A DNA stretch of 13,673 bases from Actinomycetota bacterium (GCA_005885325.1 VAYX01000022.1:1-13673), one strand, 5' to 3'. Numbered from the stretch's first letter, positions 1-6,931 are shown. Numbers and translations: made by a program. Notes: generated from the letters alone by a model not told the origin.

Positions 1-999
1 GCGGTATTCGATCCGGGTGGATTCCCCCTTGCCCGGCTTGTACAGGGGCACGCGCACCAGCGCTGAGCGGTTCCGGCGGGCCCAGCACACGTAGACCGGA
101 GCCTCGTACCCCGGGACCAGGCGCTTGTAGGAGTTCACCCACTGGTTGGTAGCCAGCGTGATCTCCGGGGCATGCTTCAGGATGCCGGCGATGTACTGCT
201 TGGCCACGGTGGACAAGTGGTACTCGTCCGTTGCATCGAAGAACGCGTTGCGGTCGCCCTCGAACAGCGACTGGTGGGTGTGCATGCCGCTGCCGTTCAC
301 GCCCTTCACCGGCTTGGGCATGAACGTGGCGTAGATCCCGAACTCCTGCGCGACCTCTTTCACCGTCAGCCGGTACGTCATCACGTTGTCGGCCATGGTC
401 AGCGCGTCGGCGTACCGAAGGTCGATCTCGTGCTGGGAGGGCGCCACCTCGTGATGGACGTACTCGACGGGGATGCCCATCGATTCGAGGTACGCGACGG
501 TTCGCTTCCGCCAGTCGGTGGCCACGTCGAGCGGGGTCTCGTCGAAGTAGCTCCCCTGGTCGAGGAACTTGGGGTCGTCGAGGCTCCGGAAGTAGAAGTA
601 CTCGAGCTCGGGTCCCACGTAGAAGGTGAACCCGAGGTCGGCCGCGCGCTTCAGCTGCCGCTTCAGGACGTAGCGCGGGTCGCCCTCGAACGGCGTACCG
701 TCGGGGCCGAGCACGTCACAGAACATCCGGGCCACCTGGGCCTCGGTCCTCCACGGGATGAGCTGGAACGTCGAGGGGTCGGGAACGGCGACCATGTCGG
801 ATTCCTCGATGCGGGAGAAGCCGTCGATCGAGGAGCCGTCGAACCCCATGCCCTCGGAGAGCGCGGCCTCCAGCTCCTGCGAGGTGATGGTGAAGGCCTT
901 GAGGAAGCCGAGGACGTCGGTGAACCACAACCGGACGAACCGGATACCACGATCCTCGATCGTGTGCAGGACGTAGTCGGCTTCAGCCGTGAGCCCCAT
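1..999 (-). CDS. glnA2: Type I glutamine synthetase, GlnA2-like (3' end outside window)
   Basis: The ATG at 999 opens 333 codons that run off the left edge; family members are about 445 residues, so the last quarter is missing. Visible GS-I motifs are GFDGSSI near the N-terminus, the catalytic-domain stretches VGPELEYF, VHHEVAPSQHEIDLRYADA and NGSGMHTHQSL, then VNSYKRLVPGYEAP and RNRSALVRVP. The N-terminus (RFVRLWFTDVLGFLK) and the lack of the inserted segment seen in GlnA1 fit the mycobacterial/streptomycete GlnA2 group. Glutamine synthesis from glutamate, ammonia and ATP in the cytoplasm is the family reaction. However, streptomycete GlnA2 is reported to glutamylate polyamines, so the substrate is open. 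The adenylylation-loop region lies beyond the window edge. The gene diverges from the glnE operon; a -10 (TAGCCT) ends 5 nt before the ATG and no Shine-Dalgarno is seen, suggesting a leaderless mRNA. GlnR-like half-sites lie just upstream. Confidence 0.93.
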   Translation of the reverse strand, partial: MGLTAEADYVLHTIEDRGIRFVRLWFTDVLGFLKAFTITSQELEAALSEGMGFDGSSIDGFSRIEESDMVAVPDPSTFQLIPWRTEAQVARMFCDVLGPDGTPFEGDPRYVLKRQLKRAADLGFTFYVGPELEYFYFRSLDDPKFLDQGSYFDETPLDVATDWRKRTVAYLESMGIPVEYVHHEVAPSQHEIDLRYADALTMADNVMTYRLTVKEVAQEFGIYATFMPKPVKGVNGSGMHTHQSLFEGDRNAFFDATDEYHLSTVAKQYIAGILKHAPEITLATNQWVNSYKRLVPGYEAPVYVCWARRNRSALVRVPLYKPGKGESTRIEYR

Positions 1000-1004
1000 G
1001 GTTC

Positions 1005-1010
1005 GAGGCT
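1005..1010 (-). promoter_or_regulatory. Predicted -10 element of glnA2 (leaderless)
   Basis: On the minus strand TAGCCT is followed by CGAAC and then the ATG at 999, so transcription would begin at or next to the start codon. No -35 resembling TTGACA is evident. Instead, the GlnR-like half-sites centre about 42 bp upstream of the presumed +1, the usual position for an activator that replaces a -35 contact. Confidence 0.55.
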
Positions 1011-1032
1011 ACCGCCTGTGGTCCCCGCCCCT

Positions 1033-1049
1033 GTTACGGCGCCGTTAAC
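1033..1049 (-). promoter_or_regulatory. Putative GlnR binding site (two half-sites) between glnA2 and the glnE operon
   Basis: Read on the minus strand the sequence is TTAAC, six bases (GGCGCC), GTAAC. This keeps the AC-n9-AC spacing (11-bp period) of actinobacterial GlnR boxes. The whole element GTTAC-GGCGCC-GTTAAC is also nearly palindromic. Its centre is about 42 bp upstream of the predicted glnA2 start and about 49 bp upstream of the predicted start of the divergent small-protein/glnE operon, so one site could serve both. Only two of the usual four half-sites are recognisable. Confidence 0.55.
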
Positions 1050-1076
1050 TCTGGCCGGATGGCCTCCGGCCCGGAG

Positions 1077-1082
1077 TACGCT
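1077..1082 (+). promoter_or_regulatory. Predicted -10 element of the small-membrane-protein/glnE operon
   Basis: TACGCT is followed by 7 nt and then the ATG at 1090, which would place the transcription start at the start codon (leaderless). This spacing is the main reason for choosing the ATG at 1090 over the ATG at 1114. A -35 is not evident. Confidence 0.5.
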
Positions 1083-1089
1083 GGGCAGC

Positions 1090-1332
1090 ATGGATGCCGA
1101 AGGGGAACCCAGGATGCGGGCGATCGCCGTGGCCGGGTGGATCGTGATCGTTGGGTTGCTGCTTGCGTGGCAGGGATTGGCCCTCGCGTACTCGCCGCAG
1201 TGGCCGACCATGTCGGACATCTTCCGGACCTTCATGCGACCGTGGCTCGGACGCGTCGTGCTGTTCGGGCTGTGGCTGTGGCTCGGCTGGCACCTGTTCA
1301 TCCGTGGCTGGCGATTCTTCCTCCGAGGCTGA
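1090..1332 (+). CDS. Small two-helix membrane protein, first gene of glnE operon
   Basis: The product is 80 residues. Hydrophobic segments lie at about residues 11-33 (AGWIVIVGLLLAWQGLALAY) and 50-68 (VVLFGLWLWLGWHLFIRG), with a cytoplasm-type basic C-terminus (RGWRFFLRG). The aromatic WLWLGWHLF stretch resembles small actinobacterial membrane proteins annotated as DUF6186, but that assignment is from memory and tentative. The ATG at 1090 is chosen because a -10 hexamer sits 7 nt upstream. An ATG at 1114 with AAGGGGAA upstream would give 72 residues and keep both helices. The gene is 4 nt upstream of the next membrane protein and, with it, precedes glnE. No catalytic residues are visible and the function is unknown. 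Confidence 0.7.
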   Translation: MDAEGEPRMRAIAVAGWIVIVGLLLAWQGLALAYSPQWPTMSDIFRTFMRPWLGRVVLFGLWLWLGWHLFIRGWRFFLRG

Positions 1333-1336
1333 GCCC

Positions 1337-1657
1337 ATGATCATCCGCCGGGTGGTCATCCCACTCGTCGCGGCGTACGCACTGTTCGTGTTCATGGCGC
1401 TGTCCTCCATGCGGGCGCCACAGGTGGAGCGAGCCGACGTCGAGCGGGTGGCCGGGTGGAAGGAAGCGCTGCGCGGTCTGGCCGTCACCGTCGCCGGCGG
1501 ATACCTGTGCTTCCTCCTCATCGTGCTGGTGTTCCACGTCCTGATCGCCGGGCAGCGGGGTGCGTTGGTGAGCGCCGCTGCCGGAGGCGGATTCCTCGCC
1601 TTCGGGGTGGCGACGCCGGTCTTCCTGCTGTCCCTGTGGCGGTCCTCGCGCCGATGA
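1337..1657 (+). CDS. Small three-helix membrane protein, second gene of glnE operon
   Basis: The product is 106 residues starting MIIRRVVIPLVAAY. Hydrophobic segments lie at about residues 6-22, 43-65 and 74-96, the last being glycine- and alanine-rich (SAAAGGGFLAFGVATPVFLL). The open frame extends far upstream, but that part reads as arginine/serine/cysteine-rich noise in the frame of the preceding gene. The ATG at 1337, 4 nt after that gene's stop, is therefore preferred. It ends 13 nt before the glnE start. Similar small proteins occur in pairs in actinobacterial genomes as DUF-type membrane proteins (perhaps DUF6256), but I cannot assign a family securely. The function is unknown; the tight linkage suggests cotranscription with glnE. 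Confidence 0.7.
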   Translation: MIIRRVVIPLVAAYALFVFMALSSMRAPQVERADVERVAGWKEALRGLAVTVAGGYLCFLLIVLVFHVLIAGQRGALVSAAAGGGFLAFGVATPVFLLSLWRSSRR

Positions 1658-1670
1658 GCGAGGGACACCC

Positions 1671-4325
1671 GTGCTGACCCCGGAGGTCATGGGCCGAACG
1701 TTGGCCGAAGCCCCCGATCCCGAGCTCGCACGGTTGGCCATCTCTCGGGTGGGGGAGGACCCCGGGGCCCGGCGGGTGCTGGCACGGGAGGACGTGCTGC
1801 CCATCGCCGCCCGTCTGATGGGGTTCTCCATCGCCGCCACGGACTTCCTGGTCGCGCATCCCGAGGAGTCCACGCTGCTCGAGGACGTCGGGGTGCGAAG
1901 CGCCGACCAGCTCGACGCCGAACTTGCCGCCGACGTCGCTCGGCTGGGGCTCGCCGACGGCCTGCGCGTGTTCCGGCGCCGGGCCATGGTGCGAGTCGCC
2001 GCGCGCGACCTCACCGGCGCCCCGGTGGAGGAGGTCGTCGAGGAGATCACCGCCGTCGCCGACGCTTGTTTCGCGCACGCGTGCCGGGGCGTGGGCGCAG
2101 GGGGATTCGCCGTCATCGGGCTGGGCAAGCTCGGAGGGGCCGAGCTGAACTACGCCTCCGACGTCGACGTGCTGTTCGTGACCGAAGGTGGCGGAGCCGA
2201 GGGACACGGCCGGACGGAGCGAGCGGCCGCCGAGATCATCCGCCTCCTGTCCGCGCCGACGTCCGAGGGCATCGCGCTCCGCGTCGATCCCACGCTCCGG
2301 CCGGGTGGCCGAGGCGGCGCGCTGGCTCGCTCCCTCGCCGCGATGGGCGAGTACTACGCGTCGCAGGCGCTGACATGGGAACGGCAGGCGCTGATCAAGG
2401 CCCGGCCCGTCGCGGGCGATCTCGGCGTGGGGCGGGCCTTCGTGGACCTTGTCGCCCCCCTCGTATACCGCGAGGAGCTCTCCCCGCATGCCATCGAGGA
2501 GGTGCGCCGGGTGAAGGTCCGCCTCGAGGAGTACGTGCGGGCCCGGGGCAAGGCCGGGGTCGAGGTCAAGCGGGGGTGGGGCGGGATCCGCGACGTCGAG
2601 TTCGCGGTGCAGCTCCTCCAGATCGTGCACGGCGGCCGCGATGCGCGACTGCGCCAGCCGAACACGCTCCGCGCCCTCTCCGTCCTGGCGGCCGAAGGCT
2701 ACGTCGCCGAGGACGACGCGGAGGCCCTGGCCGGCGCGTATCGATTCCTTCGAAGGGTGGAGCACCGCCTCCAGATGGTCCGTGACCTCCAGACCCACGA
2801 GCTCCCCGGGGACCGGGCGTCGCTGGCCCGGCTGGCTCGCTCGCTCGACCTGGATGGACCCGACGAGCTGAAGGCCGAGTACGGTCGGCAGACCTCGCTC
2901 GTCAGGGGGTTGCACGAGCGACTGTTCTACCGGCCCCTGCTCGAGGCCTTCGCCGGGCCGACGGTCCCCCGGCCCGGCGTTGATCGTGCGGCCACCGAGG
3001 AGCTGCTGGCGGGGCTGGGATTCCGCCAGCCGGGCTCCGCCTACGCCGTGCTCGACCGGCTGGTGGATCCCTCCACACGGTTGGGAAAGGTCCTGGCCCA
3101 CGTGTTCCCGGTCATGGCGCCGGCTCTCGCGCTGGCCTCGAATCCGGATGCAGCGCTCGTTCGGCTGGAGCGGGTTGCCGAGGCCTTGACGGCCTCCGGC
3201 GAGCGCGGGCTCCCGGACGCCCTCGTCTCCGACCCCGGCGTGGCGAAGCGATTGGCCCACGCGGTCTCCGCGAGCTCCTTCGCCACGGACCTGCTGGCGG
3301 CCCGGCCCCACCGGGTCCTGGCGCTGGCCGGCGGAGGAGGGGCCGTCGACGCGGAGGCGGCGCTCGTCGAGGTCGTCGGGCGATACGCCGCCCGCGAGCT
3401 CGCGCCGCGGGAGACCGGGCGGGAGCTGACGACGGTGGCCGATCGCGTCGTCCACGAGGCGTTGGCGTCGGCCGGGCCGGACCTTCCCATCGCCGCGATC
3501 GGGCTCGGAAAGCTGGGGGCCGAGGAGCTGAACTTCGCCTCGGACCTCGATCTCGTGTTCGTCTACGAGGGGGAGGGGCCCAAGGACCTTCGGCGGGCGG
3601 GAGAGATCTGCGAGCGGGTGCTCCAGGGGATCCGCGACGCTGGGTGGGAGCCCGATGCGGACCTTCGCCCGGAGGGCAAGGCCGGACCGCTGGCGCGCTC
3701 ATTCGCCGCATACCTCGAGTACCTGGAGCGGTACGCGGAGACGTGGGAGTTCCAATCGCTTCTCCGGGCCAGGCTCGTGGCCGGGGACGAGGCCCTCGGC
3801 CGGCGGTTCACCTCGTTCGCCGACGACCTCGCGTATCCGGAGTACCTGTCGCTCGATCGGGCCGCGGAGATCCTCCGGATGCGCGAGCGGATCGAACGGG
3901 AGCGCGTCCGGCCGGCCGACGCGGCGCGATTCCACTTCAAGCTGGGATACGGATCGCTGGCCGACGTGCAGTTCGCGGTGGAGCTCTCACTGATGCGCCA
4001 CGGGGGCCGGCACCCCGAGGTCCGGACCCGCCGGACGCTCGACGCGATCGAGAAGCTCGCCGCCGCCCGGCTCATGGAGGACAGCGTGGCCCGCGAGCTC
4101 GGCGAGGCCTTCGTCTTCCTGTCGGATGTGAAGAACGCGCTGGAGGTGGACCGCCGGGTGCATGCCGAAGCCGTTCCCGCATCGGTGGAGGATCAGACGG
4201 CGCTGGCCCGCCGGCTGGGTTACGAGGAGTACCCGCGACAGAGCTTCCTGGACGACTACCGCAGGATCACCCGGCGGGCCCGCCATGCCATGGAGCGCGT
4301 GTTCTCCGAAGGGTTCGAGGACTGA
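1671..4325 (+). CDS. glnE: Bifunctional glutamine synthetase adenylyltransferase/adenylyl-removing enzyme
   Basis: The product is 884 residues, a little shorter than E. coli GlnE (946). It has the characteristic duplicated nucleotidyltransferase architecture. The N-terminal domain has GLGKLGG at 150-156 and the metal-binding Asp-Val-Asp at 164-166 (adenylyl-removing half). The C-terminal domain has GLGKLGAEELNFASDLD at 611-627 (adenylylating half). Each is followed by a long helical domain with GGIRDVEFAVQ or GSLADVQFAVE. The enzyme adds or removes AMP on the GS tyrosine according to nitrogen status; its likely substrate, GlnA1, is encoded next door with an intact target Tyr401. No PII or glnD gene lies in the window. 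The GTG start at 1671 is preceded by GAGGGA with 5-nt spacing. The stop codon lies inside the left arm of the downstream terminator hairpin. Confidence 0.97.
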   Translation: MLTPEVMGRTLAEAPDPELARLAISRVGEDPGARRVLAREDVLPIAARLMGFSIAATDFLVAHPEESTLLEDVGVRSADQLDAELAADVARLGLADGLRVFRRRAMVRVAARDLTGAPVEEVVEEITAVADACFAHACRGVGAGGFAVIGLGKLGGAELNYASDVDVLFVTEGGGAEGHGRTERAAAEIIRLLSAPTSEGIALRVDPTLRPGGRGGALARSLAAMGEYYASQALTWERQALIKARPVAGDLGVGRAFVDLVAPLVYREELSPHAIEEVRRVKVRLEEYVRARGKAGVEVKRGWGGIRDVEFAVQLLQIVHGGRDARLRQPNTLRALSVLAAEGYVAEDDAEALAGAYRFLRRVEHRLQMVRDLQTHELPGDRASLARLARSLDLDGPDELKAEYGRQTSLVRGLHERLFYRPLLEAFAGPTVPRPGVDRAATEELLAGLGFRQPGSAYAVLDRLVDPSTRLGKVLAHVFPVMAPALALASNPDAALVRLERVAEALTASGERGLPDALVSDPGVAKRLAHAVSASSFATDLLAARPHRVLALAGGGGAVDAEAALVEVVGRYAARELAPRETGRELTTVADRVVHEALASAGPDLPIAAIGLGKLGAEELNFASDLDLVFVYEGEGPKDLRRAGEICERVLQGIRDAGWEPDADLRPEGKAGPLARSFAAYLEYLERYAETWEFQSLLRARLVAGDEALGRRFTSFADDLAYPEYLSLDRAAEILRMRERIERERVRPADAARFHFKLGYGSLADVQFAVELSLMRHGGRHPEVRTRRTLDAIEKLAAARLMEDSVARELGEAFVFLSDVKNALEVDRRVHAEAVPASVEDQTALARRLGYEEYPRQSFLDDYRRITRRARHAMERVFSEGFED

Positions 4326-4358
4326 GGGGCCGGCTCGCCGTCGCGAGCCGGCCCCTCA
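4323..4358. terminator. Bidirectional terminator hairpin between convergent glnE and glnA1
   Basis: Positions 4323-4338 and 4343-4358 are perfectly complementary, giving a 16-bp GC-rich stem with the 4-nt loop CGTC. The left arm begins with the TGA stop of glnE, and the glnA1 stop lies 20 nt beyond the right arm. There is no U-tract on either strand, which is common for terminators in high-GC actinobacteria. It probably ends both transcripts. Confidence 0.85.
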
Positions 4359-4378
4359 TGCGACCTGGGTCACGGATC

Positions 4379-5800
4379 TCAGATGTCGAAGTACAGCGCG
4401 AACTCGTACGGGTGCGGACGCAGGCGCACCGCATCGAGCTCGTTCGTCCGCTTGTACTCGATCCAGGTGTCGATCACGTCCTGGGTGAACACCCCGCCCT
4501 CCAGCAGCCACTGGTGGTCACCCTCGAGCGCGTCGAGCACCTCCTCGAGCGAGCCCGGGACCTGCTTGACCATGGCCTTGTCCTCGGGCGGCAGGTCGTA
4601 CAGGTCCTTGTCGATTGGCTCGGGCGGCTCGATCTTGTTCTTGATGCCGTCGAGGCCGGCCTGGAGCTGCGCCGCGAAGGAGAGGTACGGGTTGCACGAC
4701 GGGTCCGGGGTCCGGAACTCGAGACGCTTGGCCGCCGGCGTCTTGTAGTAGACGGGGATCCGCACGCAGGCCGACCGGTTCCGTTGTGAGTACACCAGGT
4801 TGATCGGCGCCTCGTACCCCGGCACGAGCCGGCGGTAGGAGTTCGTCGTCGGTGCGGAGAACGCCAACAGGGCCGGCGCGTGCGACAGGAGCCCTCCGAT
4901 GTACCAGCGCGCGGTGTCGCTGATCCCCGCGTAGCCGACCTCGTCCCAGAACAGGTTCTCGTCGTTCCGCCACAGGCTCTGGTGCGTGTGCATGCCCGAG
5001 CCGTTGTCCATGAACAGCGGCTTCGGCATGAACGTCACGGTCTTGCCGGCGGCGTGCGCCGTGTTCTTGACCACGTACTTGTACTTCATGACCTTGTCGG
5101 CCATCCGGAGCATCGTGTCGTACCGCATATCGATCTCGGCCTGGCCGGCCGTGCCCACCTCGTGGTGGTGCACCTCGACGTCCACGCCGACCTTCTGGAG
5201 GTTCAGGACCATCTCGCTCCGCAGGTCCTGGTAGTGGTCCATGGGCGCGACGGGGAAATAACCCTCCTTGTACCGTGGCTTGTAGCCGAGGTTCCTGCCG
5301 CCCTCTTCGGCGCCCGAGTTCCACGCGCCCTCGATCGCGTCGATGAAGTAATAGCCCTCGTGCTGGTTCTGGTCGAACCGGATCGAATCGAAGATGTAGA
5401 ACTCGCACTCCGGTCCCCAGTACGAGATGTCGGCGATGCCACTCTGCTTCAGATAGAGCTCGGCCTTTCGCGCGATCGAGCGCGGATCGCGTGTGTAGGT
5501 CTCGCCGGTGATCGGATCCCGCACGAAGCAGTGGATGGCCAGCGTGGAGTGCTTCGTGAACGGGTCGATGTACGCGGCGTCCGGATCCGGCACGAGGAGC
5601 ATGTCCGACTCCTGGATCTCCTGGAACCCGCGGATCGAGGACCCGTCGAACCCGTAGCCGTCATCGAACCCTGCCTCGGACAGCTCGGAGATCGGGATGG
5701 AGAAGTGCTGCATCAGCCCCGGCAGGTCGCAGAACCGCAGATCGACGATCTCGGCTCCCGCTTCCTTGGCCAGGGAAAGGACGTCCTTCGGCGTGGTCAC
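4379..5800 (-). CDS. glnA1: Glutamine synthetase type I (adenylylation-regulated, GSI-beta)
   Basis: The product is 473 residues, full length for GSI-beta. It condenses glutamate and ammonia with ATP to glutamine as a cytoplasmic dodecamer. Visible motifs are GFDGSSIRGF, WGPECEFYIFD, the inserted segment around GYKPRYKEGYFPVAP, HHHEVGTAGQAEIDMRY, KTVTFMPKPLF followed by NGSGMHTHQSLW, NSYRRLVPGYEAP and RNRSACVRIP. The adenylylation loop DKDLYDLPPED carries the target tyrosine at residue 401, as expected for a GlnE substrate. The GTG at 5800 is preceded by a purine-rich Shine-Dalgarno region (complement of 5805-5817). A -10 (TACCCT) and three GlnR-type half-sites lie upstream. The gene is the last of three codirectional genes (glnR, small protein, glnA1) and converges on glnE. 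Confidence 0.98.
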   Translation of the reverse strand: MTTPKDVLSLAKEAGAEIVDLRFCDLPGLMQHFSIPISELSEAGFDDGYGFDGSSIRGFQEIQESDMLLVPDPDAAYIDPFTKHSTLAIHCFVRDPITGETYTRDPRSIARKAELYLKQSGIADISYWGPECEFYIFDSIRFDQNQHEGYYFIDAIEGAWNSGAEEGGRNLGYKPRYKEGYFPVAPMDHYQDLRSEMVLNLQKVGVDVEVHHHEVGTAGQAEIDMRYDTMLRMADKVMKYKYVVKNTAHAAGKTVTFMPKPLFMDNGSGMHTHQSLWRNDENLFWDEVGYAGISDTARWYIGGLLSHAPALLAFSAPTTNSYRRLVPGYEAPINLVYSQRNRSACVRIPVYYKTPAAKRLEFRTPDPSCNPYLSFAAQLQAGLDGIKNKIEPPEPIDKDLYDLPPEDKAMVKQVPGSLEEVLDALEGDHQWLLEGGVFTQDVIDTWIEYKRTNELDAVRLRPHPYEFALYFDI

Positions 5801-5834
5801 CGCGCCTTCCCCCTTCCGTCTCGTGGACGGACCA

Positions 5835-5840
5835 AGGGTA
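5835..5840 (-). promoter_or_regulatory. Predicted -10 element of glnA1
   Basis: On the minus strand TACCCT would start transcription near 5828, leaving a leader of about 28 nt that contains the Shine-Dalgarno region. No good -35 is seen at the standard spacing. The GlnR-like half-sites end 22 bp upstream, consistent with activator-dependent transcription. Confidence 0.5.
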
Positions 5841-5861
5841 GGGGCGAACTGCCGCGGCGAG

Positions 5862-5888
5862 GTTTCCGCCGCGTAAACAGTTCGTTAC
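5862..5888 (-). promoter_or_regulatory. Putative GlnR binding site (three half-sites) upstream of glnA1
   Basis: Read on the minus strand the order is GTAAC, six bases, TTTAC, six bases, GAAAC. The half-sites recur at an exact 11-bp period (AC-n9-AC twice), matching the actinobacterial GlnR pattern gTnAC-n6-GaAAC. The centre is about 47 bp upstream of the predicted glnA1 transcription start. The distal half-site overlaps the last codons of the small upstream gene. A fourth half-site is not recognisable on either side. Confidence 0.7.
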
Positions 5889-6199
5889 GGCAGGGGCGCG
5901 CGGGCTTCCGGCGCCGTCGCCGGCTGTGGTTCCCAGTCGCGGAGGAGCTCGGCCAGCTTGATCAGGATGGCCGCGCCTCCGGCCAGCTCCACGAGCCGTC
6001 CCACCGGGGTCTTGAAGAACGGGTGCCGCACGATCAGGGGAACGCTCACGAGGAGCAACCGGGCCGCGAGCGATCGTATGAACCGTCCCTGGGGGGTTGC
6101 CAGCCACCGCTGGAGCTCGCCGACACCGCCGTCGACGGCCGACTCGAGTTCATGACCCCACCGGCGAAGGTCTCCCGCGGATGGAAGCATCGATCCCAT
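5885..6199 (-). CDS. Small membrane-associated protein between glnR and glnA1, unknown function
   Basis: The product is 104 residues and I do not recognise a family. The N-terminus (about 1-35) is polar and probably helical. It is followed by an amphipathic-to-hydrophobic stretch at about 43-58 (RSLAARLLLVSVPLIVR) and a second hydrophobic segment at about 68-86 (LVELAGGAAILIKLAELL). A proline/alanine-rich tail ends the protein, suggesting a peripheral or two-segment membrane protein. The ATG at 6199 is favoured because TAAGGT lies 8 nt upstream (leaderless spacing); an ATG at 6190 is possible. It is codirectional with glnR (72-nt gap) and glnA1 (84-nt gap), and its 3' end overlaps the GlnR-type site. 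Coding confidence is moderate and rests on length, codon positions and placement. Confidence 0.6.
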   Translation of the reverse strand: MGSMLPSAGDLRRWGHELESAVDGGVGELQRWLATPQGRFIRSLAARLLLVSVPLIVRHPFFKTPVGRLVELAGGAAILIKLAELLRDWEPQPATAPEARAPLP

Positions 6200-6207
6200 C
6201 GAAGGGA

Positions 6208-6213
6208 ACCTTA
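6208..6213 (-). promoter_or_regulatory. Predicted -10 element of the small gene upstream of glnA1
   Basis: On the minus strand TAAGGT is followed by 8 nt and then the ATG at 6199, compatible with a leaderless transcript. There is no recognisable -35, so this is weak evidence; read-through from glnR is the alternative. Confidence 0.35.
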
Positions 6214-6271
6214 CCGCCGGGCCGTGACGGCGAAACCTCTGCCCGTTCGGCTCGGGAGCGACCTGCCGGCC

Positions 6272-6931
6272 TCAGAGGTCGGCGGCCCGATACCCCACGC
6301 CGCGGACCGTCTCGATCAGGCTCTCGTGCTCCGGCCCGAGCTTGGAGCGCAGCCGGCGGACGTGGACGTCCACCGTCCGCGTCCCGCCGTAGAAGTCGTA
6401 TCCCCAGACCTCGCGGAGCAGGGCCGGACGGGTGAACACCCGGCCGGGTCGCGACGCGAGGTGCCGAAGCAGCTCGAATTCCTTGTACGTGAGGTCCAGG
6501 CCCCGGCCGGCCACGGTCACCTGATAGGTGTCGGTGTCGAGGGTGAGCGGCCCCAGGCGGACGGTGCTCCCGTCGCCCGTGCCCGCCCGGCGCCTGAGCA
6601 TCGAGAGCCGGACCCGGATCTCCGCTTCGGGGGCGGAGGGGTACAGGACCTCGTCGGCGACCTGGTCCCAGGCGAACCGCTCCAGGTCCCGGCGCTCGAC
6701 GACCGCCACCGCCGGGGTCCGCCCCTCCGTCTGCCGGAGGGCCCGGAGCACGGCGTGGCCCTGCCCCGGGTTCTCCGCCGCGTCCACCAGGACGAGCTCG
6801 GGGGAGAGGTCCAGGGCATCGGCCAGGGACGCCACCGCGAGCGGCTCCGACTTCACATCGAACCCGGCAGAGCCGAGTGCGGGAAGGACGTCGTCGGGGA
6901 AACGATCGGACAGGAGGACGATGGCGGCCAC
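6272..6931 (-). CDS. glnR: GlnR-type orphan OmpR-family nitrogen regulator
   Basis: The product is 219 residues: a degenerate receiver (about 1-110) and an OmpR/PhoB winged-helix DNA-binding domain (about 120-219). The receiver keeps Asp50 in LVLVDAAENP, the position of the conserved aspartate in GlnR. It lacks the acidic pair, the switch Thr/Ser (AVAVVER) and the Lys (Tyr97 instead), so ordinary phosphorelay is unlikely. This is as known for GlnR, which acts as a dimer without a kinase. The DNA-binding domain (LDLTYKEFELLRHL, REVWGYDFYGGTRTVDVHV, KLGPEHESLIETVRGVGYR) closely matches the actinobacterial GlnR sequence as I recall it and differs from RegX3 and MtrA. The GTG at 6929-6931 lies 9 nt after TACCCT; the frame stays open further upstream but crosses the divergent promoter. 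No histidine kinase is adjacent. Confidence 0.88.
   Translation of the reverse strand: MAAIVLLSDRFPDDVLPALGSAGFDVKSEPLAVASLADALDLSPELVLVDAAENPGQGHAVLRALRQTEGRTPAVAVVERRDLERFAWDQVADEVLYPSAPEAEIRVRLSMLRRRAGTGDGSTVRLGPLTLDTDTYQVTVAGRGLDLTYKEFELLRHLASRPGRVFTRPALLREVWGYDFYGGTRTVDVHVRRLRSKLGPEHESLIETVRGVGYRAADL

Noticed and set aside
172..1089. N-terminal extension of the first small membrane protein back to 172
   Set aside because: The extension is antisense to glnA2 and His/Val/Gly-rich; the membrane protein begins at the promoter-proximal ATG at 1090.
3099..3104. Further CACGTG sites, for example inside glnE and the RsiG-like gene
   Set aside because: They lie in coding sequence without the GGGG and CCG flanks, so they are most likely chance occurrences in GC-rich DNA.
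1518..3455. A 645-residue open frame on the minus strand opposite glnE
   Set aside because: It is a codon-position shadow of glnE in high-GC DNA; the composition is Arg/Gly/His/Pro-rich and no domain is visible, whereas glnE has both complete catalytic domains.
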